From assembly GCA_020809705.1 (NCBI GenBank), contig CP085825.1:3782001-3846000 (forward strand): a DNA stretch of 64,000 nt. Direction: 5' to 3'. The first letter of the stretch is position 1. Each line of letters begins with the position of its first letter. The notes beneath the pieces are model-generated. The model saw only the letters and a program-made list of their open reading frames with translations. It had not been told where the DNA came from and searched no databases. Source of the DNA: Calonectria ilicicola (Eukaryota; Ascomycota; Sordariomycetes; Hypocreales; Nectriaceae). A program made the position numbers and the translations under genes. Shown in pieces: positions 54,701 through 64,000 of this stretch.

Positions 54701-56937
54701 ACAAGGACATGGACCCTAATTATTTGCTGTTTGCTGTTGATATGCTCCTTCAGCCCAAATGCTCATTTCCACAAACCATGCATGAACCCATTTGGCCCTG
54801 AAGCCCAGACCACAACCACGCGTCGAATAAACTTTTGAACCATGCACCTTTAATTGAAACGGGATGGCCACATAATCGGCCTCGGGGTCTTTGACGGGTA
54901 CCCTCCTCGTGGCATTGAGCAATCCATCCGATCTTCGGATCGAAACTGGCCGGCTTTATGACGTTTCGTTTTGCATGACAGGTCGGTCTTCTGGCGGATT
55001 CCCCGGCCTGGAGGCACAGCTAAGTCATGTCTCGGCTTTATTTGGTTCATGAACGCATGATCTCCGATGTACACGTGTGTGAATCCCTCCATGTTTAAAC
55101 TGCTGGAGGTGGACGTGGTGCGAACTAGGTTTGTGCATCATAAAACACGCCGAGCTTGGCCGGGACAAGTGTTGTAGCCAGTCCCCTCTAAAAGAGAATG
55201 ATGCCGTATAATGGAAATCGACACGGTTTTGTACGGTGCTAAACGGCGGCCCCCAAGCCGCCGTCCTATACGTGTATAGAATGAAGCGGCAGGGTTTCTG
55301 CCGTAGGTAGGATGACAACTTTAAAATAAGAATAGTAGTGTAAGCGAAATAGAAGAATCATATTACTTCATAGCATTCGAGATTAGAAAAGGTAGTAAGT
55401 ATAGACTTGTGAGAAACTAGAGTCTGGGGCAGGATACGTATTCGAGCGTTCTGGTCCCTAGATACATATCATGGGTTTTGCACTTTCCAGCGCTCAGCCA
55501 CCGTGGATTCTATATTGAAACACTGCTGCAGTTTCAAGTATAGATAGTAAACCTCCATCCCTTCTCGGGGAACTTGGGTATATCCTCCGAGGCAGCATTC
55601 GGGACCGAATAAGCTTATGCCATCGCCGCCATATATTAAGACGAACGGTGACATGCAAAGGGGAACCGTCAGAATGTCGGGGGCCAGAGGATATTCTCCT
55701 CTTCGTACTAGAAACCACTCCCAAAAATAGCAAACATCACGGCTGGTGGATACTGAGGAGACTCGGACGGCTATGACTCAGGATCTGGCAATGGGACGTG
55801 ATCGACCACTGAGATACGGCAAAGGGCCACCTTTGAACAAGGGGGGGTTTTCGGACTCGAGAGGCTTGCGCTCCGGATCAGAGGGGAAGGGGGGCGGAGG
55901 GGGGGTCGCATGTGCTTGCAAGAATGCGCTTTTGCAGCGATTGGTTTATCTAGACGCCGTTGTGGATGGCTCTGAAACCAGAGTGGCTGGACGCTTTGTG
56001 GGAGCCTTGAGGGTTCCTCGAACGCTGGGAGAGGTGACGTCGTTTTCAACTGCTTCGTATCTGGACCAATCCTCTTGTGCCAGAACAAAGAAGGGATTGG
56101 ACTAAATGTTCCACCTCTGCTGTTTTCGTTTTGCTTGAGGTGGTACTGGTGGCAGTTGAGTCTAGTTTGTATCACATTCTGAGGTAAGGAGGCCTAGTTG
56201 GTGCCCGGAGCTGTCTCAGGAGGATGTGCAATACGGACCTGTGGAAAGATTGTGTCTCTGTCACTTTGTCAGTCTTATTCTCATGGAACTCATTTCCTCC
56301 AAGTTTGACAGCAAGAAAAAGAAATTAAGAATATCAGAAAAGCTTTATGTTTAAAATAATGGATTTATTTATGTATACACTACTGCTTTTCAAAAGTTAG
56401 TGTGGGTTGTGAAAAGAATAGAGAGGTAACAATTTTTGAGAAGTTGTACTGTATCTTCACAAGATCAATCACATAAGACATCAATAAATTGCATGCGGCT
56501 TAATGAATTATATTGTGCTTTTCACGTTGGCCTACTCTCGCGTCTGCCTTTTTTTTTGTCTTCGCTTCCACGCCAACCTCGGCTAACCTTGAGTGAGCCC
56601 CTGACCGAGTCGCATGAAATACCTTCATTCGCCATTGTCACCGTCCCCTCTGGAAAATTCACCACCAACGCCATGCCGCCATATCCGAGAGACCACACGT
56701 CTTGTCGCGGGATCAAAGCACTAGGAATCGTATATAATGCAACCAAGAAAAACAAGCGACAGCATTTAGTCACCCAAGTCAAGAAGCGTGCTTGCTGCCT
56801 CTACCTTAGAGGCGGGGGGATGGCCTTTTGTGGCCATCTTTTGCTCACTTCCACAGCATCTAGTTTCATGCACTGTACGACATGAGGTAGACTCTTCACC
56901 GTTTGAATCTAGAGGGATAAACGCAACTCTTAAGCAA
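48788..56937. other. 8.1-kb spacer between AUR1 and RPA34.5
   Basis: The largest gene-poor stretch in the window. The first 600 bp are the AUR1 promoter/leader side, including a T16 run. Three GGTAC sites crowd within 40 bp at 49638-49674. The rest has ordinary GC content and many short overlapping open frames. The only protein-like stretch I noticed is an ATG-less minus-strand open frame at about 55770-55469 (see findings). No tRNA, rRNA or intact transposon was found. AT-rich sequence occurs at 56300-56400. Confidence 0.5.
48973..48988. repeat. Poly(T) tract upstream of AUR1
   Basis: A run of 16 T on the plus strand (poly-A on the AUR1 sense strand), about 190 bp upstream of the AUR1 start. 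Such tracts keep nucleosomes off promoters, so it plausibly marks the AUR1 promoter. Confidence 0.6.
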
Positions 56938-58944
56938 CTAGCTTGAGGACCCCAATTGCGGGGGCAGAATAGGCGTCACCTTCTTGCTGCTGGAGGGTGT
57001 TTTGGCCGTCGCAGCCTCCTTTTCCTTGCGCTTCTTGGAGCGCTTCTCCTCCTTGGCGACGCTGGGCGAGGCAACGGCAGCATTGGACTGCGAAGAGAAT
57101 GGGATAGAAGGAACTGGAACGGGAGTTTGCTTCGAAGATAGGATTGGCAGTTCAATCTTGGATTCCTTGGACTTCTTTGACTTCTTGACAGTGCTTGTAA
57201 CAGCAGGAGAAGCAGCCTTGGGAGTCGGGGTCGCTGCTACGACCTGCGGGATACTGGGTGCCGGCACATGGGTTTGCTTCTTTGTGGATGGTGCCTCGGA
57301 ACCAAGGTCAGGGCTGCCAGAACGGTCGGTCTTCTGTTTCTTCGACTTCTTGGCAGCCGATTTGCTCTCTTGCTGAAGCTGCTCGGCAGCGGCAACAGCA
57401 TCTTCCTCAGAAGCTGTATGCTTTCGCTTTCCCTTGCGAGAAACGGGCGTAGAGACATCCGCGTTTTGAGAAGTAGACTTCTTCTTCTCCTTTTTCGACT
57501 TAACAGTAACAGGAGCCTCTTCCATTTCAACATCATCTTCAGCGGCGGCTTGAGCAGTGCCAAGAGGTTGATAACGGGGCTTCAAGCCTTTGGGCTGGGG
57601 ACGCGCGGGTCTCTTTGCGGCAGGTTCGATCGCAGATGTTGGCAGAGAAGCGAGCTGTGTGATTTTCTTGACCTGCATGACTTGGTTGATTGGGCGAGAC
57701 GCTGCGTGGGGTCAGTCAGTATCCAACTATTGCGACAGGATTGGAGGATTGAATAGCTTACAAGATCGGTACTGTGTGCCATTGGCTGAAGGAATGAGGA
57801 TTTGAATGTTGCTCTTGGGGGCAATGCTCTCGAAGGAAACGCCGTAGTCTTCACCGTCGTGAGAGAAGAGCGCATTGCCTTGCTGGGAGTTATCCATGGG
57901 AATCTCCATGTTATGCACCACTGAAATGGGGACGTTGGCTGGAACGGTAAAGTACCAGAACTGCTTCCCTTCGAGGTTGGCTTGGCTGCATATGTCAGCA
58001 ACATCTTTGCCATTGGCACCATCGTCTCCTTTGCGCAGAACAAAATCGGGGGCGATGAAGTTGGGGGCTACAGCATTCCTCTGGACTTGTCGGTCTTCGA
58101 TATGCATTGACTCGTCAACCATCTCGTCGTCCGAATCCTCATCGCTAGATGATTCAGCCTCGACAGCCTTTGAGGTAGGTTTGGCTGGCTCGTCCTCGCT
58201 CTCGCTGTCGCTCTCGTCACTCGAGTCGCTTTCTGCAGCAGGAACAGCGGCAGCGGTTTTGCCATTTACAACAGGCTTAGCCTTTGTCTCGGGTTCATCC
58301 TCGCTCTCAGATTCACTGGATTCTTCGCTGCTCGACTCGGAGCTTTCTTCATTCGGGGCGGCTTTGGTGGGTTGCGCTGGCTTTGTGGCAGCATCATCAT
58401 CGTCGCTCTCACTTTCGCTTTCAGAGTCTGAGGTGGCAGAGGTGCTGTCGGAAGTTTTGGCGTTGCCATTTGTCTTGACCTTGGCTGCAGGCTGAGGTTC
58501 AGACTCGGATTCGGATTCAGACTCAGACTCGCTGCTGGAATCATCGGATTCGGGCTGAGGCTTCGGTTTCGCAGCGGTCTTTGCAGCGGCGGCTTTCGAG
58601 GACGCGTTTCGTTCGGCGTCACTATCGGCGATCTCGATGTTCTTGTCGCGACGTCGAGAAGGTGTGGCGGTCTTCACACTAGTAGCACCAAGCTTTTGAA
58701 GGAAGTTGGAAGTGCCTTCGCCATCGCTGCTACTATCGCTGTCACTGGAAGAATCCTCATCCTCGTCATTGTCACCTCCGTTCTTGAAGATGTTGTTGGG
58801 ATTGAGGGAACCGGGTTCCTTCTTGACAACTGTCGCACGGTTGGCAGGGCGGCGGTTGTACTGAGATTCCGCAGACAGGCCCTTGTTGGTGTTCTCGATG
58901 TGCTTGCTAAGCGAATGCACCTTGAATGGTTCCTTGGGCGCCAT
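56938..58944 (-). CDS. RPA34: RNA polymerase I subunit RPA34.5-like protein with long acidic N-terminal region
   Basis: Nucleolar subunit that pairs with RPA49 to stabilise RNA polymerase I on rDNA. Exons 58944-57762 and 57701-56938, 648 residues. The RPA34.5 domain lies at about residues 300-450: PNFIAPDFVLRKG, LEGKQFWYFTVPANVPISVV, NALFSHDGEDYGVSFESIAP, IQILIPSANG, then across the splice junction RPINQVMQVKKITQ and KGLKPRYQPLG. The first 300 residues are Ser/Asp/Glu-rich acidic blocks separated by Lys/Ala/Pro stretches, like nucleolar Srp40/Nopp140 proteins. The C-terminal 190 residues are Lys-rich. Yeast Rpa34 has only 233 residues, but filamentous fungi often carry such added charged regions. 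It is divergent from GRC3 with 425 bp between starts. Confidence 0.85.
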
Positions 58945-59369
58945 CTTGGGCGGTTTTCAGGGAGTTGCAGAAGTCTAGAGGTGTTCAATTGGTGAGGTGA
59001 GTAAGGGCGAAAAGAAGCCAAACAACTCCAAATTGCGATGAAATTTTGGCAGAGGTTACAGCAGGAAGCAGAAATCGAAGCCGCGCTAGTGGGGGGGCTC
59101 CACTACCGGCTCTCGACGCGCTCTCTCGACTTTTTTTTTTTTTTTTTTGCGTAGGAGGGAAAATTTAGAAGGCTGGTCTTATCGATAAGCCTCCATATTC
59201 ACCTTCAACGGCATGAACATACTATGTGAGCATTGACGATGACTTGATTACTGCTGTGCGGTCGTCTTTTATGCCAAGTAATCGTGAATTATGATTAATA
59301 TGATCGATATTTTTCGTCCAAATCGATAGTTGTTCAGAAAACTGTTAATATAACACATATACATCTACC
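58945..59369. promoter_or_regulatory. Head-to-head promoter of RPA34.5 and GRC3
   Basis: 425 bp between divergent start codons of two rRNA-production genes. It holds a T19-type run at about 59131-59149 and, right of it, an AT-rich stretch with two ATCGATA-like sites (TATCGATAAG at 59180, AAATCGATAG at 59320). Coordinated control is a reasonable inference from arrangement and function. Confidence 0.65.
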
Positions 59370-61830
59370 ATGTCGTCTCACAAGAAGCGGAGGCTAGAAG
59401 GTGTTGAGACTCCAAAACGTAAGTTCTGTGGCCTTCCTTCGAGTTTGCGGCCCCAAACTCCCCTAAATGATCTTCGGGTTCTCTCTATTGACATGTTGAT
59501 TACAGCGATGAGCGCCATCAGTGCACTAGCTGCCCGTCGTCGAGAAGCTGCCAATTCACCAGCACCGGCGACAGACCCTTCTGAAACTGACGACAAGCCA
59601 ATAATCACAACTGCCAATTTCTTCAGCCCTTTACAAAAGGTCGGAAATAAGGCTAGTCCATCGGCTTCACCAGGCAAGGGCACCCCTAAATCTGCTCGAC
59701 AGCAACGTGGTTCGGAATCTTTGGCTACTTGCCGAAAGGGCATTCACTCCCCAAAGTACGTCACCGCCTGACAAGTGGTCACAGAAGGATCGCTAAGTCT
59801 TGACTTAGTGATGAAATTGAAAACAATACTTCCGAATCTACGGGGTCCTCTCGAAAAGTCACCCAATTCTCATCTTTTCGACCAACCAAGAGAAATCATC
59901 GCATTAAAAATGGTGTGGTAGAACTACGTCTCGAACAAAGCGAAGTATGACACTAGTACACGCAACTCTGATGCATTATATTAACGGTCCAAGCGCTTTA
60001 TGATACTCGGAAGTTTTGGTATTCGTGTACTGCGTGGTGAAGTGACAATCGCCGGTGCGTCTCTTAGAGCATCCGAAACGATTCACTGGGTCCACGCTCC
60101 TCATTGCTATGCCATACCGGTACTCCGGAATACCGAAAATACAGGCCTGGAACTTCACCCAGACCCAAATTCATGGGGACTACGCCAATTGGGTAAGCTA
60201 TCGCCCTTGTTCAAGAAACTGTGGAACGAACAGACCGACACCGACCTCGGCGAGCGAACTGTCAAAGAAGCAACATTTCAAATCGTGAGTAAATGGCCGT
60301 CCAAAGAAAGGCAAACTTGGCTGAAAATTTCTTTTGTAGCTATATACTTCTGAAGATGCCCCTAAGAGATGCTTCATCCAGGACCTGGTTTCGCCCCCGG
60401 AATGGAACAAGAAGCTTGCGGCTTTAGTTTCAGCTTCTCGAAGGAAATCGTCCTTATCTACCTTGGTTTGTGGGCCAAAGTCGGCCGGAAAATCAACATT
60501 TTCACGACTGCTCACCAACCGCCTTATCACGGAGCGGAACCTGGGTCACAATGCCACTGGGATTGCGCTTCTTGACCTTGACCCTGGGCAGCCCGAATAT
60601 GCTCCAGCTGGCTCTTTGTCTCTCGTGCACATCACCCAGCCCAACTTGTCCGCTCCGTTTACACATCCCGATGCTGGGTTTTCTGCAAATAAGATTATCC
60701 GCTGCCACGCTCTGGCGTCAGTCACACCTGCATCAGATCCGGACTTGTATCTTGCATGTGCGAGAAATCTCTATGAGGAGTATTGCCAAAAGCTCCCGGG
60801 AACCCCAATCATTATCAATACCCCGGGATGGATTCTCGGAACTGGGCTGGACTTGCTCTCCGAAATCATCGGGCAAATCAAACCTGACGAGGTGCTATAC
60901 ATGTCAGAGGAGGGGCCGGTTGAAACGGTTGAAGTGCTACAAGGTGCCACGACACAAGTATTCACTGAACTGCCGTCACAGCAATCCGAGTTTAGCTCAA
61001 GGACCGCCTCTCATTTGAGAGCCATGCAAGCCATGTCTTATTTTCATCTGGATAACTCAAACACCCAAAAAAGATGCGACCAGGAAATTACCATCACAAC
61101 GAGGTGGAACCCGTTGCCTTTGAGCACGCACACACCTTTTATTGTCAATTACATGTTGCCCAACCCTGGAATTATGGGTTTCCTGTCATACGATTACCAA
61201 GCACCAGCGGAATTAATAGCAGATGCTATAAATGGAACTGTGCTAGCCGTGGTAGAAATCGAGGATCTGAAGGCATTAAAAAACCTCCAACCATCCGTTA
61301 CTCATGACAAAATTACGGAGGACATGCATGTTGAGATGGAAACTGGGGCTGCAATGAAGCCGACACTCTCAGCCACTCCTGAAGGCCTCCCCTTCATTTC
61401 AAACTACAACGATGTAACCCTAGATCCCAAGTACTCTCGGATGATTGGCTTGGTCCTTCTTCGTGGTATTGATACAAAGACCAAGACCCTACAGATATTA
61501 ACGCCGATCCCATCTGATACTATCAAGGACATCAAATCAAAAAGTCGGGAAATCATTCTGGTACATGGTAAATTTGACGCGCCAAGCTGGGCGTACACTG
61601 AAGACCTCTACGAACAAAAGGGAAATGATGACGGGAACGATGAATGGCCCGATGTCCTCTTCCAGGACACTGATAAAGACGGATCCGAGCCCATAGAGGC
61701 AGAAAAAGAAAAGGCGAGCGGCTTAACGGCAATCCCCTGGGTGGAGGTTCTCAAAGGCAATGAGAAACGGCCGGTCGGGTCCCGAGTATGGAGGGTACGA
61801 AGAGATTTAGGGCGCAACACGGGTGATTAG
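59370..61830 (+). CDS. GRC3: Polynucleotide 5'-hydroxyl kinase Grc3
   Basis: Phosphorylates RNA 5'-OH ends during ITS2 removal together with the Las1 nuclease and has been linked to RNA polymerase I termination; nucleolar. Five exons: 59370-59418, 59506-59755, 59809-59944, 59994-60284 and 60340-61830, 738 residues, phases consistent. The N-terminal 150 residues are hydrophilic (MSSHKKRRLEG...). A beta-rich region begins RFMILGSFGIRVLRGEVTIA. The P-loop GPKSAGKST is at about residues 287-295, preceded by LSTLVC. LLDLDPGQPEY carries the Walker-B/clasp residues, and IINTPGWILGTG follows. The C-terminal domain (HTPFIVNYMLP through GLVLLRGIDTKTKTLQILTP) is typical of Clp1/Grc3 proteins. Exon 4 uses a CCAAG acceptor, which is the only in-frame solution. 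All catalytic motifs are intact. Confidence 0.95.
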
Positions 61831-64000
61831 GAGCTTCAAACTTGGGTTCTTGGCAGAATCAGATATCGAGTGAAGTGACAAGAATTGATCAACATCTTAA
61901 CCCCCGTCCTGTCTCGGCGTAGGGCAACTGTGAGAACTCAAAATGGCACCGTGACTCGAATGATTGAGGTGATGATGGACAACCGAGGGCAAGACTAACC
62001 CCCAAGCTGAACAATGATAAGCGTGTGGCTTGACTAGGCTTTTCCTGACACGAAGTTGGCTGCATGAAGTTTTTGCACATTGTGACACCCGGATTTGTGT
62101 TGAGACTGGGTGTCTGAGCTACAGCGCATAATGGTGTATACAACGTGCACTTTCCGTCTCCGGGCGATGAGCCCTTGTAGTAATCCACCAAAACACCATG
62201 GCAATGGAGATGGGAAAGCGAGAGTAGACAGAGTGGAGGAGATTCCCTGAGATAGTCCCATAAGAAAGAGGGGCTGGAATTTCGGCATGAGAGTGCCACA
62301 TGTGGCTATTTCCCCGTTCCACACTCTCTTTCTCTCTGCCATCGCTGCAATGTTATATCACTCAAGTTTTTGTGTGTGGGAACCTAGATGTTGCTTGCAC
62401 AAAGGAGCGGAGGCTCCGTTACAGCATGGTTTGTGAGGCGGAGTGTGAGACAATGTGCGGATTCGCTGGTGACCCAAATCCTTGTATCGCGACGCCTGGT
62501 GTGGTGATGATCACATCTCACCCGCATCTCGACGTGTGTACGTACGGCGTAAGAAACCCCGGCTGGGAGTGGGTATCAGATTTCGAAGGGATCGGCGACG
62601 GCGGTCAGAGAGGTGGGGAGGTTGGCTGTACAGCTGCTCACACGCCTGCAAAAGAAGCAAATGCTAATCGCTGTCGCCGTGAATCCGGAGCGTCCAGCGG
62701 CAAAAAACAAGAAAAAGCTCTATCTGCGACGGTCCCGCGCGCAAACAGCATTCGCCAGGGCACATTCTAGACGGGCAGGTTGTAATGGCGCACCCAGACA
62801 CATTCTGTGCAAGCATGCGGACCTGCTGGCCAATCTTTCTTGTTGGGCCTGCAGATGGCCTGCAAGTGGCCAGGCCAGGCCCCGCCAACATGACCTGACC
62901 CGAAGGTTTTCGGGCTCAAGGGTCTCGTCGTCGACACGTTTCGAAGGCTGGATTATGTATAAGGTGAGGAGGGTAGAACGTCCTTCGCATGATATGAAAT
63001 CGCTTCCCAGCTGAGAGGGAAAGCATTCCTTCCCCAGCTCAAGATTTCGGAGGCTTCCCTCAACCCCAGACCTCCCCCTCCTGGCTGAGTCATGTGTCCG
63101 AGTGCGTCAGACTATGCTTTTGTCGGCTCTCCTTCGACCAGGAAAGGCTCTCGCAAATGAACGAGGCCACACCATTGCAAGGTCTAGTGGACCAAGCCAA
63201 GTTCCAGCGCCGTGCGTTTGCGAGGTAGCCTACCATATGAGCCACAGCATTCAGCTTGCTGCAGTCCTACCACTCGTCCTGCGTGACTGTCTCAGATGAG
63301 AATTGGATGTCCAGCCAGGTAAGGACGCTGCTTTTCAAGCGCCATGTATCCTGTACTTTCTTCTTCTTGGGGCTTGTTCCTGGTGTGGGGCCAGCTGTCT
63401 TGACGCTCTGCCAACTCAAACCTGACAGTGGGCTTACAACGACAATCACAAGTTTACAGCTGTACTATTCAATCAGAATAACGACCGACCCACGCGGACG
63501 ATCCTTTCGCACGCCTGGATGCCTCCCACCAAAACTCTACGCAACGCGAGGCCTATCAAAGTGAGGCGAAAACCGGAACCGGGTATGCAAACTGTGGACT
63601 CACGGAAAGAGCCGTCATTTTACACACTGCAGCCGATGGTCCAGGACCCTAGCTCGCCCCAAGAGCTTGCCCCAAGAGCTCGCCCACCACCACAGAAACC
63701 GCCACTGGCCGGGTCAGAGCTTCTAGGGCAGGGTCTAGCTGCTGGGAGCTTCTGTGATGTCGTGCGACCCTGCCTCACCTCGCCCTGTTTCTCAACACCA
63801 ACACTGGCCAAGCCAAGACCAGTATCAAGGATCTGGCTTGCTGTGTGAACTGGGCGTGTTTCTCAAGACACGCAACTACGCGCAGGACGATATGCGGGTT
63901 AAGCTCTAAGCGAATCACGAAGACAGTGTCACATCGACGGCACAGGAGAGGGAGTGAATATTGGCCTCAATACCTTGCAGGGGTTGCTGCTGTATCATGC
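61831..64000. other. Right-end spacer downstream of GRC3
   Basis: 2.2 kb without a recognisable gene. It holds the GRC3 3' end and ordinary-composition DNA with scattered short open frames. A direct repeat GCCCCAAGAGCT occurs twice at 63655-63682. A gene could begin beyond the window. Confidence 0.5.

Noticed and set aside
56300..56480. AT-rich island as another copy of family 1 or 2
   Set aside because: It has ATTTATTTATG-like sequence but neither family's terminal repeats could be found around it.
57875..58495. 206-codon plus-strand Ser/Leu-rich frame
   Set aside because: Exact antisense of the acidic Ser/Asp/Glu repeats of the RPA34.5 gene; GAN/AGN codons read backward give Ser/Leu without stops.

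Overview
The window looks like nuclear DNA of a filamentous ascomycete, most likely a sordariomycete and plausibly of the Hypocreales. Genes carry short introns (about 50-90 nt) with GTAAGT/GTGAGT-type donors and CTAAC-like branch points. Several products are fungus-specific: inositol phosphorylceramide synthase, a fungal ADAM protease, a FacA-type acetyl-CoA synthetase and a Nab3-type RNA-binding protein. There are no operons. I rebuilt exon structures by hand from both strands; for all but one of the spliced genes that lie whole in the window the exon lengths sum to a whole number of codons, and the exception is flagged.

Layout. 1-1948: 5' part of a secreted ADAM-type zinc protease (minus), running off the left edge. 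5027-7573: acetyl-CoA synthetase (minus). 11633-14086: replication factor C subunit 5 and mitochondrial ribosomal protein L16, both minus. 14.7-18.7 kb: a decayed SNF2-helicase pseudogene split by an AT-rich inverted-repeat element, with a second copy of that element nearby. 18997-19669: small conserved-looking protein. 22078-24387: LisH/WD40 (TBL1/Sif2-like) corepressor subunit. 28406-28842: probable small unnamed gene. 29766-30903: TMEM115-like membrane protein. 31399-31481: tRNA-Lys(CTT) with an intron. 31946-33996: seven-helix membrane protein of unknown function. 35370-37210: ferric-reductase-like flavocytochrome. 38696-41347: Nab3-like RRM protein, divergent from the Pth4/ICT1 ribosome-rescue factor at 42200-42892. 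44358-45701: CaM-dependent protein kinase. 47357-48787: AUR1. 56938-58944: RNA polymerase I subunit RPA34.5, divergent from the GRC3 polynucleotide kinase at 59370-61830.

Most genes are housekeeping functions: acetate activation, DNA replication, mitochondrial translation and its rescue, chromatin repression, nuclear RNA termination, sphingolipid synthesis and ribosome biogenesis. RPA34.5 and GRC3 both belong to rRNA production and share a 425-bp head-to-head promoter. Nab3 and Pth4 also share a head-to-head region.

The gene density is uneven. Spacers of about 3, 4, 5 and 8 kb lie on the 5' sides of the ADAM, acetyl-CoA synthetase, LisH/WD40 and AUR1 genes. I found no recognisable protein in them apart from the small gene at 28.4 kb. 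Two candidate families of short non-autonomous inverted-repeat elements (MITE-like) account for most of the AT-rich islands. I see no secondary-metabolite cluster, CRISPR array or intact transposon. The least explained items are the seven-helix protein, the small genes at 18997-19669 and 28406-28842, and the element-split helicase.
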